Below are positions 1-10,843 of a stretch of DNA of 64,000 nt, one piece after another. How positions within the stretch are numbered: the stretch's first letter is position 1; each line of letters begins with the position of its first letter. Source of the DNA: Garcia nutans (taxonomy: Eukaryota; Streptophyta; Magnoliopsida; Malpighiales; Euphorbiaceae); the NCBI GenBank assembly GCA_947685225.1, contig CANTUV010000062.1, forward strand, positions 19,240,501 through 19,304,500, written 5' to 3'. Under the pieces are notes generated by a model. It saw only the letters and a list, made by a program, of their open reading frames with translations. It was not told where the DNA came from and did not search any database. A program made the translations under genes and the position numbers.

Positions 1-1935
1 TTTTCCCAACTCAAAGTGAGGTTACATTCAATGCATCTCTCAAGCACAAGAACAAGTTTATTGAGGCAATTATCAAAAGAACTACCAAAAATAGAAAAGT
101 CATCCATAAATACCTCAATAAAATCATCTATCATGTCTGTGAAGATAGACATCATGCATCTCTGAAAAGTCGCAGGCGCATTACACAAGCCAAATGGCAT
201 ACGCCGAAATGCATAAGTCCCAAATGGGCAAGTAAAAGTAGTCTTGGATTAATCCTCTGGTGATATCGGCACCTGATAATAACCTGAAAGTCCATCCAAA
301 AAGCAATAATGTGAGTGTCTAGAAAGTTTATCTAACATCTGATCAATAAAAGGAAGAGGGAAATTGTCTTTCTTTGTGGCATTGTTCAACTTCCTATAAT
401 CGATACACATTCTCCAGCCAGTAGTAGTCCTAGTAGGAACCGATTCATTATTTTCATTTTTCACTACAGCGATTCCAGATTTCTTAGGCACTACATGTAC
501 TGGGCTCACCTACTCACTATTAGCTATTGGATATATCACTCATTCATCAAGAAATTTGAGCACTTCCTTCTTAACCACTTCACTCATGTTTGGGTTAAGG
601 CGCCTTTGGGTCTCCCTCACAGGTTTAGCTCCCTCTTCTAAGGTGATTCTATACATGCACATTGAAGGGCTAATACCTTTGATGTCACTCAATCCCCATC
701 CTATTACTCTTTTCAATCTTTTTAGCTCACTCACCAACCTCATCTCCTCCCCTTCACTAAGTTCGCTAGATATTATCACAGGTAAGGTGTTGTGATCTCC
801 TAAAAACACATATTTCAAAATTTTAGGTAACTCTTTCAGCTCTAACTCAAGTGAAGGATTTTTCTCTTCCTTTTGGATGAAGGGAAGTTCAAACACTGGA
901 TCCTCCTTAAGTTCCTCTATTTCAGCACTCTCTAATGTCTCAAGGCAACTGGCAATTTCTGAATCAAAAATTTCCAAACCACAATCTAAGGTCAATGCCA
1001 GCTCCAATTTATTTGAGGAACCTGTCTGCAAGAAAACATATGAAACAACTGCGTCAATACAATCGATTAAAGAGCAATCCTCATATAATGCAATTGTAGG
1101 AATGGGAGAAGTGTTAAAAATAAAAAATTCAACCGTTTGTCCCAAGACAGTCATTGACAATTTACCATTTTTTAACATCTATCAAGGTGTTGGTGGTAGC
1201 CATAAAAGGCCTACCCAGTAGAATAGTATGTGCGGATGGTGTAGAGTTACTTCCTTCCATGTCAAGAACTATAAAATCCACAGGCACTATCAACCCACCA
1301 ACCTTAAATAGCACATCTTCTATAACCCCTTTCGGGAATCTAAGAGATCTGTCAGCTAATTGCAACACCATTTTGGTAGGTTTAAGTTCCCCAAGTTCTA
1401 ATTCAAGATACACAAAATAAGGTATCAAATTTACACTGGCTCCTAAATCACACATGCCATCAGTCCCCTTTCCATTACCCATAGTAATTTGAATTATGAA
1501 ACTAATAGGATCCTTTAGCTTCAGAGGTAGTTTATGCTGCAAAACAGCACTAGCTACCTCTGATACTATCACCTTTTCATTTGGCTCATACCTCTTTTTC
1601 TTGGTGTTCAGTTCCTTGAAGAATTTGGCATAAGCTGGCATGTTCTTTATTGCTTCAAGTAAGGGTAAGTTAATACTTACCTTAGACAGCATGTTGAAGA
1701 TGTCCGAAAATTTCTTATCTTGTTTATCATTCTTCAACCTGCTGGGGAATGGTATAGGTGGCCGATAAGGATTACTTGCCTTGTGTAAATCTGCTGAAGG
1801 GGATTTCTCCATTGATCTTTCTACAGCACCTTCATTCTCTGGTTCTCCTTCCTTTTTGTTCTTTTGATCACCTGCATTCACAGAATTATTTTCAACATTA
1901 TTGTTTATTACCTTGCCACTTCTAAGCACAGTCAC
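1..1935 (-). pseudogene. pol: Athila pol remnant: aspartic protease and reverse transcriptase
   Basis: Protease comes first (1935 to about 1165): it holds CDLGASVNLIP, with DLGA as the catalytic loop, and the C-terminal ILLGRPFMAT flap-side motif seen in Athila proteases. The frame then shifts near 1170, inside the conserved segment after TLIDVK. The RT N-terminal part follows (1178 to 540), then in-frame stops around 515-540 and at 249-251, and RT continues in the same frame to position 1. Visible RT blocks are GWRMCIDYRKLN, FLDGLSGYYQ, RRMPFGLCNAPATF and a catalytic FMDD (about 90-75). The role would be polyprotein cleavage and cDNA synthesis, but at least one frameshift and two or more stops make it a pseudogene. 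RT is cut by the window edge. Confidence 0.88.
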
Positions 1936-2174
1936 TGATTGTGCCTGCTCAGGTTGACATGGAAATTTCCCTTTTGTTGAATCTACATCTGTTGTGCAAG
2001 TTGTCCCACTTGAGTCTCCACTTTCTTAAAAGATACTTCTAATGAATCCAGCCTTTTGTTAGTCATCTCTTGATTCTTAGCACTGACTTGGATAAAGGCC
2101 TGTAAACTATCCTCCAAACTCTCTCTCTTAGGCTGCACTTGATTTGAAGATTGACCCTGCGGTTGGTTTTGTCT

Positions 2175-3340
2175 CTAGAGCAAATGGAAAGGTTGTTGAG
2201 AGTTTTTTGTTGCCCAGGAAAAATTTGGATGATTTCGCCAACTAGGATTGTACGTATTTGAGTAAGGATCATTCCGGGCCCTTGGTTGATATCCCCCTAT
2301 AGCATTGACTTGCTCAGCTTCATTTCCATAATACTCATATGCGGAGGGGCATATATTTGCTCCATGCCGAAAGTCCCACAAATTCCACACACTTCTTGAG
2401 TGGATGAAGAAGTATTGTTCTTCATGTTCAGCATCTGCACTTGCCTTGTCAGTTCAGCTATCTAATTGACCATCTCACTGTTGGCTTCCAATTGATTCAC
2501 CCCTTTACTTCTTCCTCTTACACTTTTCTGTTGAGAATTAGCTCCCAACATTTCAAAAATTTCATAAGTTTTATCTGCTGTCTTTTCTCCCATAGCTCCC
2601 CCAGCTACGTTATCAACAGTATTTTGAAAATGCTGGGTTAAACCATCGTAGAAAAACTGATTCAGAAGTTGAAGTGGGTAGTGATGGTGTGGACACTGGA
2701 TCAATAACATCTTAAACCTGTCCCAAGCCTCATGAAATGGTTCTTCTTCCAATTGAGAGAATGTAGCTATTTTCCCTCTCAATTCAGCTGTCTTCTGATG
2801 TGAGTAAAACTTGCCTATGAACTTGTTATAAACTTGCTCCCAAGTTGTCAAAGAATTTTTAGGCAACATCCTATCCTTCAATGTATACAAAAAGCATCTC
2901 ATCCTCAACTGGTCCTCTGTTAGTCCTCCCAATGGAAAAGTGTTGAGGGTGGAATAGAAATCCCGAATAAAGTTCAAAGAATCTTCATTTGGAACTCCAT
3001 AGAATGATGGCAGCATGTTGTAATGGATGTTCTTCAACTCATAATTTCTTGCTGCATCCATCAATCTTATACAAGATGTGGAAGTTCCAATGACAGGTCT
3101 AGCAAAATCTCTCATAGTTCTTTGCCTTTCCTCTCCCATATTGGTAGATTGTGCAGTATCCAACTCAAAATCAGAAGTGTCCTCCTCTGTATCAAATTCG
3201 GTGTACAGTTCAAACTCTTCTTTGCTCCTTTTCACTCTCTGAATTTCTAGAATAACTGGATATAGCTCTCCTCTGAGTGATCTCTTGCCTTGCATAAACA
3301 AAATTTCTAGAAAGAAAAAATTATTAAAAGCAAAAGACAA
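2175..3340 (-). pseudogene. gag: Athila gag remnant with broken zinc knuckle
   Basis: The capsid part reads 3340 to 2462, and the first good ATG is at 3295. Family signatures include LPSFYGVPNEDSLNFIRDF, TTWEQVYNKFIGKFY, the WDRFKMLLIQCPHH block and KTADKTYEIFEMLGANSQ, typical of Athila Gag, which forms the virus-like particle and binds RNA. An in-frame stop at 2464-2462 ends this frame. Reading on in the same frame gives the first cysteines of a CCHC knuckle (CGICG). A one-base shift near 2368 moves the remaining His and Cys (RHGANICP) to another frame, which continues to about 2175 with the proline/tyrosine-rich NPSWRNHPNFSW tail. Two separate lesions therefore hit the nucleocapsid end. The capsid half is well preserved. 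Confidence 0.88.
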
Positions 3341-3412
3341 ATAAAATCAAAAGTAAACAATGAAAAATAATCTAAAATATTTATGCCTAATAAACAATTA
3401 CGCCAATTAGCT

Positions 3413-3430
3413 TCCCCGGCAATGGCGCCA
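3413..3430 (-). other. Primer-binding site, tRNA-Asp type
   Basis: On the minus strand the 18 bases TGGCGCCATTGCCGGGGA follow the LTR end after the spacer AGTTTT. They match the complement of the plant tRNA-Asp(GUC) 3' end (CCA included) with one mismatch (A for G at the eighth base). This fixes the element's strand and the inner LTR boundary. Confidence 0.9.
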
Positions 3431-4393
3431 AAAACTTGTTGCACTCTAATTAACACTACTAGAACTACACTCGCAAGTATACGAGGCTGCTGTAGTATCT
3501 TGGTGAATACCTCAAGGTCGTCTCTCAAGGAAGCTAGATAAGCTAATTGATTATCAGATTGTAAATAACAAATTATAATAAATCTAAATTGCTAACAACT
3601 AATGAAAACAGATCGATTGGAGTTTAAAACAATAAAAGTAAACTGAGCTGATATATTGATTCACTTAATAGAAAGGTCTAGGGTTTGCACTTCTCTACTA
3701 ACTTATATGTATGAACGGTTATTCCTCTCAACCAATTTAATTTCAAAGATTAGATCTCAAGCAACTTTATTAATCGAATCAAGGAAATAAGCTCTCGCAT
3801 TCAAACCTCTTTCAAATAATCTTGTTACAATTGAAATGATTTTTTTCTTAGGTTATATTTCTAATTCACCTAAGTCCCTAATTGAATTGTTCCAGCATTA
3901 GACTTCATCTCTCAATCCTTCATCTAATGCCTCAAACACATAATTGGTGGCCAATCAATCATATATTAACATTAATCCATTCAATTAAGGCTAAAGAAAT
4001 AATTCAGTTAAGAGAAATAACCAATTCATACAATCATAGTAGATCCATACAAACCCTAGACTAGATCAAATTAGTTCATCATGATGCTATCAAACATATT
4101 CATCTCATTAAAATTCAAAGAAATCAATTTAGACATAATAGAATTCATGAATACAATTTCAATGAAACTTAAGGGATAAAGTTTGAGAACAAAACCAAAT
4201 TACAAACTCCCTTTAGCTACTGAAGAATCTCTTGTCCAGATCTTTGCTAGAAGAATGTTGCAATGGCAAAAAAAAATTTAATCTAGACTGTTTGCATCAA
4301 AGTGTAATAAGAAATCCAAAAGAAAACAAAATGGAAACCCTAAATTTTTCTTTGACGGCTGATAGATAATTCCCAAATAAAACCCTAATTCTC

Positions 4394-4402
4394 TTATTTA
4401 TA
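4394..4402 (-). promoter_or_regulatory. Putative TATA box of Athila LTR-1
   Basis: TATAAATAA on the minus strand in GTATAAATAAGAG, followed by an AT-rich leader. It is the best TATA-like match in this LTR and lies directly downstream of the GC-rich dyad cluster, which would put that cluster in proximal U3. No transcription start is visible from sequence alone. Confidence 0.5.
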
Positions 4403-4453
4403 CGAAACCCCGCTAAAAAAAATCCGCATTTTCTTTCTTCCTTTAGTCCATGG

Positions 4454-4717
4454 AGTGACACGGCCAGTGGCTTAGCCGTGTCACTGAATGTGTCCGCTTC
4501 TGTTTCATATTTGCTTCTTTGGAATGGAGTGTGACATGGCCAAGCTCCTGGCCCTGTTGGCCGTGTCATGTGACATGGCCAGTGGGGTGTCACCTACTGC
4601 TCTCTTCATTCTTTGCTCTTCTTTCTTTGGTTCCTTCCTTGGATAAGTGTGGGACATGGCCAAGCTCCTGGCCGTGTCATGTGACACAGCTAGTGGCTTG
4701 GCCGTGTCACCTAAGTG
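4454..4717. repeat. GC-rich dyad cluster in Athila LTR-1
   Basis: Several imperfect inverted repeats of the type GACACGGCC...GGCCGTGTC, with variants GACATGGCC and GACACAGC, are packed in about 260 bp. Examples start near 4454, 4530, 4572, 4650 and 4680. The cluster stands out from an AT-rich surrounding. It also gives spurious repetitive reading frames (HDTA.., LAMSH..) on both strands, which I do not call as genes. Confidence 0.85.
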
Positions 4718-4928
4718 TGTCAGTTACTGCCCAAATTTTCCTTCTCTCTTGGTTCCTTGGTTTTGCCCTTAAGGTGAGACATGCTTCATGCTATTCTTTC
4801 TTCCAAGGAAATGTTTGCATATTAACCTAAAATAAACACTTAAACAAACTTTAAACAAGAATCAAATAAACATTAACCAACAACTCATAAACACCACACT
4901 AAAAACTAGAACAAAAATGACATAAACA

Positions 4929-5073
4929 CTAAAATAAATTAAAACTACCAAAATTTATGAAAACACTAAATAAACAGATTAAAACTATCAAAATACCTAA
5001 AGAAAACAATAATCATCATAATAAATAAGACACAATTCTATGACAAAAACTAATAAAATAGGCGCCAAAAACT
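4929..5073. other. Junction between two Athila LTRs with a PBS stub
   Basis: AT-rich, no coding potential. At 5061-5067 the minus strand reads TGGCGCC, the first seven bases of a tRNA-Asp PBS, separated from LTR-2 by the usual AGTTTT spacer (5068-5073). After seven bases the PBS match stops and AT-rich sequence leads to LTR-1. The internal region of the second element is therefore missing. The 130 bp may belong to the start of LTR-1 or be a deletion scar. Confidence 0.55.
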
Positions 5074-6769
5074 TGGTGCCTGCGAGCCTAATGCTAAAGC
5101 AATACCGCAAGTGCACGGGTCGTCCAAGTAATAAAGTAGTGAGTGAGTTATCGTTCCACTGAGGACAAGGTCAAGTACTAGTGCAAATCTTAACCGTTAT
5201 TTAGCAAATCAATAGTTTTGTGATGTTCTGTAAGTAAAAACAACTAATTTAATAACTAAAAGTAAAGGGAAATTAAATGTTGTGCAAAAAGGATTGATGA
5301 TAATAATACTATCCAGATATTGAATCCCTCTAGCCACAATTATATTTATGAAAATCAATTCAATTAAATCACATAATAGAGTTGAATTGGCATTCCTCTA
5401 ACTTAGACTAAAACCTCTCTCGAGTAAATTAATCCCTAATCACTAAGTAAAGTGCCGGAAACTCTTCTCAAACACAATTAAATAGATCTTGCATTAAGAA
5501 CAAGGAAATATAAACCAAAGGATCTTGTAAGTCTATCTCTAGCACTCTAATCAATCATATCAAGCTTTCTCAAGTCAATAATATGAAAATTGCAACCAAT
5601 CAATAAGCATGCTATTATCAATTGGAAATGACATAAGAATAAAACAACTCAATCAAATGATTCAATTAAATGAGATTATTCAATCCATATAAATAAGCTA
5701 GGGTTCATCAATATCTAGATAGAAAATGAATTAGTTCATGTTCAAAACCAAAAAAAAAAGAACAAGAGAAATGAGTAAAAGAAACCAAACAATCCATGGC
5801 GAATAATTTGTATTTCTTCACTTCAATCCTTGATTCTTGGTTAAGGTCTTGTATAGGATGTATCTCCTTCTTCAAACTCAGCTCAAGACTCTCCTCTTTG
5901 CTTCAGCAGTTGGCTCCTTCTCCCTTGTTCCACATCTCCTCTCCTCTTCATTTTCTTCTCCTTTTAACTCCCTTCAAAGCTCACAGCCCATACCTTCCAA
6001 CTCACAACCCATATCTTCCAACTCACACCACTCTCCCTTGTCTCCCACATTCCCTTTGTTTTATCTTTCTTTTCCTCAAATTAGGCAAGCTTTTCTTTTG
6101 TTTAATATTACTTTTGGCAAAAGCTAGTCTTTGTTCCCCACTTGTCTGCAAAAGAATTCAATTATTCAAGGTTGCCTTAGGTGACACGGCCAAGCTTGCT
6201 GGCCGTGTCTCTCACTTTGCTAGGGACACGCCCAAGCTTGCTGGCCGTGTCTCCTTCTGCCATTTCTTTCCTTCTTTTCTTCTAGGTGACATGGCCAAGC
6301 TCTTGGCCATGTCATGTGACACAGCCAGTGGCTTGGCCGTGTCATGTGGGTGTGTCACCTTCTGCTTCTAGCTTTGTAGATTTGTTTTCTTTATTTCCAA
6401 GGGTGACATGGCCAAGCTCCTGGCCGTGTCATGTGATGGTGTCAGCTTCTGCCTTCATTTCTTTGGTTTCTTGGTTTTGCTCTTCAGGTTAGACACGGCC
6501 AATGGCTTGGCCGTGTCTCTTGGGCGTGTCAGCTACTGTCTTGGAATTCTTGTGAGGGACACAGCCAAGCTTGCTTTGGCTTGGCTATGTCTTGCTTGAT
6601 TCATCCTCTTCCTTCATTGTTTTGATCATCCAAGGGAGTTTTTGCACTTTAACCTAAAACAAACACTTAAAACAAACTTTAAATAAAAATCAAATGAAAC
6701 ATTAACTAAAAACACATAAAAATCATACTAAAAACAAGTACAAAAATGCTCTTATGAAAAACCCTCACA
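5074..6769 (-). repeat. Athila LTR (LTR-2), minus strand, followed by a PBS stub
   Basis: The same family as LTR-1. The 5' part (about 6640-6745) matches LTR-1 (4810-4920) and the reverse complement of 11395-11520 closely, including the 'ttaacctaaaataaacactt' stretch. The 3' end is set by the AGTTTT spacer and PBS stub. The 5' end at TGTGAGG (6769) is approximate. Length is about 1.7 kb. It contains a dyad cluster (6180-6600). The internal region of its element has been lost. Confidence 0.75.
6180..6600. repeat. GC-rich dyad cluster in Athila LTR-2
   Basis: A run of GACACGGCCAAGCTTGC-type arms followed by GGCCGTGTC: clear dyads start near 6182, 6226, 6288, 6316, 6402, 6492 and 6557. The core AAGCTT/AAGCTC recurs. 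Same motif family and LTR position as in LTR-1 and LTR-3. Confidence 0.85.
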
Positions 6770-7236
6770 CAAAATTTAATTACTTGAGTATGAGTAATTC
6801 CAAAATTCTCTTCTATATTGTTGGATTTTGATCAACGACTTGGCAAGAACTTGATTTGGCTTTCCAAGAGGTTTGCTTACAAGTGTAAAGAGTTTAGGGT
6901 CTCTAATCTTTGTACTAAGCGATTCATATCAGTTTGTTATTAGAGCTTAGGCTGTAAATTAGGTTCCAATCTATCCTAAATTATCATTGTTATCATAATT
7001 TTCTTATTATCTTTGATTTCTCATCCAATTAATCTAAATCTATCATAAATTAAATGTGAAAAGCTTTGATTATATTTTAATCTACGGTTCTAGTTTCTTG
7101 TTTCTACACAAAAATATTAGAAAAATTAAAATTCTAAATAAAATTTCATAGTTTTAATCAAATTTTATCTTTTTAAATTCTTGAATTACCTATAATTAGC
7201 AATAGCTATTATTTTCTAGCGGTCACTAAAGCCTAT
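6770..7236. other. Unassigned AT-rich spacer
   Basis: This lies between Athila LTR-2 and the Tat LTR. No reading frame, tRNA or repeat was recognised. It may be flanking DNA into which both elements inserted, or old retrotransposon sequence. Confidence 0.4.
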
Positions 7237-7504
7237 TGTAGACCCTTAATTTTTTACCCAGTCCGGTCTAATATATTTTAATTAGTCCAAAATAATTTTT
7301 ATGTTGTCCAATATATTTTAATTGGTCCAAAATAATTTTTATATTATCTTAATTAAATAATATTTGTTTTAGTATTTAGTATTTATAATTAATAAAAAAA
7401 TAAAAAATAATAATAATAAACAAATAAATAAAAATAAAAATCAACGACGAAAAAATCGGCGACGAAAAATTTCATCGCCGAAAAGGTTGGACGAAATGGC
7501 CAAA

Positions 7505-7543
7505 GCCATTTCGCCCGCAGAATTTTCCTGCGGGCGAAATGGC
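7505..7543. repeat. 16-bp perfect inverted repeat in the Tat U3
   Basis: Left arm GCCATTTCGCCCGCAG (7505-7520), 7-base spacer, right arm CTGCGGGCGAAATGGC (7528-7543), perfect over 16 bp. A partial extra copy of the right arm's end (CGAAATGGC) lies at 7492-7500, and CGACGAAAAA-like short repeats precede it (7444-7490). It is about 215 bp upstream of the TATA box. Confidence 0.9.
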
Positions 7544-7757
7544 CCATAGCCAATTTCACTCCCGTAGCCCACAAGTTTCCACGACAATCCTCGCAGCAGC
7601 TTTTTCGCCAGCAAAATTTTTTCACAACAGTTTTTTTTCACCAATGAAATTTTTCCGATGCAATTTTTTCCGAAACCAAATTCTATTTGGTTTTGGTTTC
7701 CTTTTCTTAATTAATGTTAGTTTCCATAAAAAAGTTTAATTAATCATCAAAATTTTC

Positions 7758-7765
7758 TATAAATA
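7758..7765 (+). promoter_or_regulatory. Putative TATA box of the Tat LTR
   Basis: TATAAATA in TTCTATAAATAAGACT, followed about 30-40 bp later by the purine-rich 'acagaagggggagg' leader. It is the best core-promoter candidate in the LTR and would define U3 as about 7237-7790. Confidence 0.6.
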
Positions 7766-8877
7766 AGACTAAAAAACAACACAGAAGGGGGAGGAGAATC
7801 GAGTGAACTGAGAAAACTTTGAATCGATCTGCTAATAATTAATAATCAACACAGTAAGCCTAAAAACAACAATCCAATAGCTAATAATTATAAACCTGAT
7901 GTTTTGATATTCTAAAACCCTAATTTCATAATTTTACATCTCAAACCCTAATTTGGTTAATCAAAGAACTTTTATCAATCTCTTAAATTATAAAACTTTG
8001 ATCCATTTCAATTCCTTTAAAACTTACAGTAACATAAACCTTAATTTATTAAAATTTCAAAACTCTAAACATTAAATAAAGAATCTTAAATAGAAGCAGT
8101 AGCCTTAATTTGTATCTTTACTTGCTTTATTTATTTTTAGATTTAATTATATAGTTTATTATATGCTTTGTTTTATATAAGTTCAATGCTTGGTTTATTT
8201 AAATTATCATAGATGAATGTTTATATTTTGATTGACGTTTGATATCGTTGATGAATGATTTATTTGTGATGAATGGTTATTTACCTTTATCAATTCATTT
8301 TGATTTCCAAATGTTGTAGGAGGTATGTTTGCACTTTGTGGGTATCTCATTAATTAAGTTCTATGTAATTTAATTTGCTTTATATTTTAGACTAATGTAA
8401 AGGACATGTTTCAACCTTTCGGTGGGTATCCTATTAGTTTAGGCATGGATGATGTAAGGGCATGTTTCTATCTTCGGATGGGTGTCTATTTCTTTGCTTT
8501 GTTTGGACATTGCTTTGATTTTAATATAACGATGCTTTATTTCAATTGTTGCATGTAATATGAATAATATTGTTATATTTAAGAATTTTATAATATTAAG
8601 ACCTGTAAAGGAGGCCGGTTCCAATGAACAGGGCGTTGTGGGGGTGCTGGGCCATTTCTCACCTTCCCCACACGTATCCAACTTTCCGAACTCATTAGGG
8701 GGTTGGGGATTCCTTAGGAATCGAGTCATCCACCCCTTTCTTTTTCCCGGCCCGTTCGGGTGGCGACTTAATTTTCTCCGGACTTAGGTCCGTGTTCTCT
8801 AAGGCCCCGAGCCTAAACAGTGCCGAAGTCGCAAGAACCATTCCACCGGGAGTGGGGGTGAAAATCCTCGCTCACAG

Positions 8878-8895
8878 TGGTGACTCCACTGGGGA
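8878..8895 (+). other. Primer-binding site, tRNA-Arg type
   Basis: TGGTGACTCCACTGGGGA, one base after the LTR end. Tat/Ogre-type elements typically carry TGGCGACTCCGCTGGGGA, complementary to a tRNA-Arg 3' end; this copy differs at two positions, both C-to-T or G-to-A transitions. Confidence 0.8.
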
Positions 8896-9889
8896 TAAGA
8901 GAAGTTGATTCCGTTGGTCTTTATATTATTCTATTCTTTCTTATAATGATATTATCCATTGCATCATATTATATTGCATCGTGTGTATGAGTTAGGATGC
9001 CCGTGTTACCCGTGTTGTGTTATGTAAGGGATACCATACTTTCACTCAATGTATGGAGATTGAGCACGGCATAATCACTCATAGTCTCATACCATTTGGT
9101 ATATACTTACTATGGGAACCTAAGCCTTTTAACCCAAAGACTAAAGCTCATGTAATTGGCCTAGTTACTTTCCTTAGGTTTTACCCCAAATGCATGTTGT
9201 TTGACTATGGTTAATTTATCTTGGCTTAAATCATGGCTTATTTGGTTTGCTCTTTTTCTAATATGACCTAAGTGCATTGTAAGCTCAAATAAATTTTTCT
9301 TTAAAAATAAAAAGACCAAAGCTATTTTCAAAACATTTCAAGATGGTCTTTGGACATAAGACTTTTTCTAAAAATAAATCAAAAATTCTTTTGTTCATGG
9401 CCCAAATACTAAGCCCAAAATCCATTTTTCCTAAAATCTTATTACAATGGACTTAGTAACAAAATTATTTTCATCCAACATTTTCTTACAAAGAGCTTGC
9501 AAATTATTTAGGTCAATTACGAAATACCAAAAATCAATTGTGAGCCTAGTTTATACTAAGAATAAATTAACCATGGGCTTGTTTTTGGCATGAACCATTA
9601 GTTACTTTTTTCAAGTGAGAAATCTATCTATAATAAACCTCTTAATTTAGTTTTAATCCAATATAGCATAAAAGCTACTTTAGTTAGTTGAATGGATTAA
9701 AACCTAATTAATGGGAGTTATCATGGATTGATTTTCATTTTTGAAAATGTAACTATTGGTTGAAATGTTTGAGGGAAATATTTGAAAACAAGGTACCCCA
9801 TGTTGGTATTTTGTTAACCATATAACTAGGAAAAGAGACTCGCCATTCGGTTGGAAGGAACGTCCTAATTATTTTTCTTTGGTGATTGT
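8896..9889 (+). other. Untranslated leader of the Tat element
   Basis: About 1 kb between PBS and gag, AT-rich, without a credible gene. Long leaders are usual in Tat elements. A short (TGCATACA)-type microsatellite lies at about 9891-9916. Confidence 0.5.
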
Positions 9890-10048
9890 TTGTGCATACA
9901 TGCATACATGCATATATTTGCATATCATATCATTGATCCTTTCTGGCTCACAGCCTTAGATAACGATAGTTCAAAAGCTTACAACAATCCAACCTACGCC
10001 GTAAGCAAAGAATCTAGAGATGACTCAATCACTTGCTCACCAAAAACA

Positions 10049-10843
10049 ATGGATCCTGAACAAATTCAAAGAATGGTGGATGATGCCCTCAATGCCAAGA
10101 TGGAAGAAATAAAAGAAGCCCTAGCTGAGACCATGAAGACCCAGTTAATTGAAATTCTAGAGATCATCAACAATACTAAGGCAGCGCCAGTGGAGAATAG
10201 GTTCACTAGTAGTGATCAAATCCCTATTCCACGAGACCAACCGAACCATGTGCTGTCTAAGTGGGGCAATAAGGGCAGTTATCACCCCAGTGGAAAAGGT
10301 CAAGGGGAAAGAGAGAAGAACCATTTGTCTGCAAAATGGAATTATCAGCCTAACAATCAAAATACACAAAAGGAAGCTAATGTTAATGCCACCGGTCAAG
10401 GAGGAATGAGGCAGTTTTCGAAATTGGTGAAGCCACTATCTTGGGTTCTCAGTAAGTTACAAAAGAGGGGATTGTTACAACCCTTAACTCCTCGACCTTT
10501 GCTAAATCCTTTACCCCCAAAATTTGATACTAAGGCTTTTTGTCAATTTCATCAAACTCAAAAACATGAGACTGATAAATGTACTCGATTGAGGTATGAG
10601 ATCCAAGATCTAATCGATAATGGTAAACTGCCTGAGCCTAGTAAGCACAACACTAAGAATAATTCTCTACCTAAATTTGGAAGGGCACTACCGCTTGCAA
10701 CCTTCATGAAGAGTTTTATCTTGTCATCTCATCATGATATGGATAGAGAAGCTGCTAAAGAGGATGTACTACTAAACAAGTTTGGATTAACTGAGGATGA
10801 TGAAGCAATGATCTTTAATGATGGAAAAAATCCTTGCCCTTGA
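10049..10843 (+). CDS. gag: Tat-clade Gag, C-terminal type, internally shortened
   Basis: 264 codons from the ATG at 10049 (MDPEQIQRMVDDALNAKMEE). The frame is open upstream to 9890 but that part looks like leader. Residues 1-45 form a predicted helix or coiled coil rich in E, K and M. A polar Asn/Gly-rich linker follows, then the Tat Gag C-terminus: FSKLVKPLSWVLSKL, GLLQPLTPRPLLNPLPP and a C-x2-H-x4-H-x4-C zinc-binding motif (CQFHQTQKHETDKC), then RLRYEIQDLIDNGKL. The large capsid domain expected between the N-terminal helix and this tail is absent, so it probably cannot assemble particles alone. The frame ends in TGA and no pol follows. It is intact as a reading frame; whether it is translated is unknown. 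Confidence 0.75.
   Translation: MDPEQIQRMVDDALNAKMEEIKEALAETMKTQLIEILEIINNTKAAPVENRFTSSDQIPIPRDQPNHVLSKWGNKGSYHPSGKGQGEREKNHLSAKWNYQPNNQNTQKEANVNATGQGGMRQFSKLVKPLSWVLSKLQKRGLLQPLTPRPLLNPLPPKFDTKAFCQFHQTQKHETDKCTRLRYEIQDLIDNGKLPEPSKHNTKNNSLPKFGRALPLATFMKSFILSSHHDMDREAAKEDVLLNKFGLTEDDEAMIFNDGKNPCP

Larger units (their letters stand above)
1..4928 (-). mobile_element. Athila-clade Ty3/gypsy retrotransposon, truncated by the window's left edge
   Basis: Read on the minus strand the order is LTR (4928 to 3437), a tRNA-Asp-type primer-binding site (3430 to 3413), gag, protease and reverse transcriptase, then the window edge. The Gag core resembles the Athila family, and tRNA-Asp priming is usual there. 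RNase H, integrase, the env-like region and the second LTR lie outside the window. The coding part carries several stops and frameshifts, so this copy cannot make its own proteins. Clade assignment rests on Gag and protease motifs plus the PBS and is fairly secure. Confidence 0.88.
3437..4928 (-). repeat. Athila LTR (LTR-1), 5' LTR of the truncated element
   Basis: The 3' end (...GCAACA, base 3437) is fixed by the PBS. The 5' end is placed at TGTTTATG (base 4928) because the following ATTTTTGT-rich stretch is shared with the two other Athila LTRs here (about 6745 and 11400). That edge is approximate, since the three copies diverge just upstream. Length is about 1.5 kb. Landmarks on the minus strand are a GC-rich dyad cluster (4717-4454), a TATA box (4402-4394) and a 3' part with the 'gacgacc...ttgcgag' block common to Athila LTR ends. 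No TSD could be shown. Confidence 0.8.
7237..8876 (+). repeat. Tat-clade 5' LTR
   Basis: It starts TGTAGACCCTTAATTTTTTA, a typical Tat/Retand-type LTR start, and ends ...CTCACA one base before a tRNA-Arg-type PBS, giving 1640 bp. Internal landmarks are a strong hairpin (7505-7543), a TATA box (7758-7765) and a GC-richer 3' third (8590-8876) resembling other Tat LTR ends (GGTGGCGACT-like, 'ccgggagtgggggtg'). The matching 3' LTR was not found, so age cannot be estimated. Confidence 0.82.

Noticed and set aside
4505..6599. Repetitive frames with HDTA, DTAKLA and LAMSH motifs
   Set aside because: They are translations of the GC-rich dyads in several frames and strands, without consistent frame or known domain.
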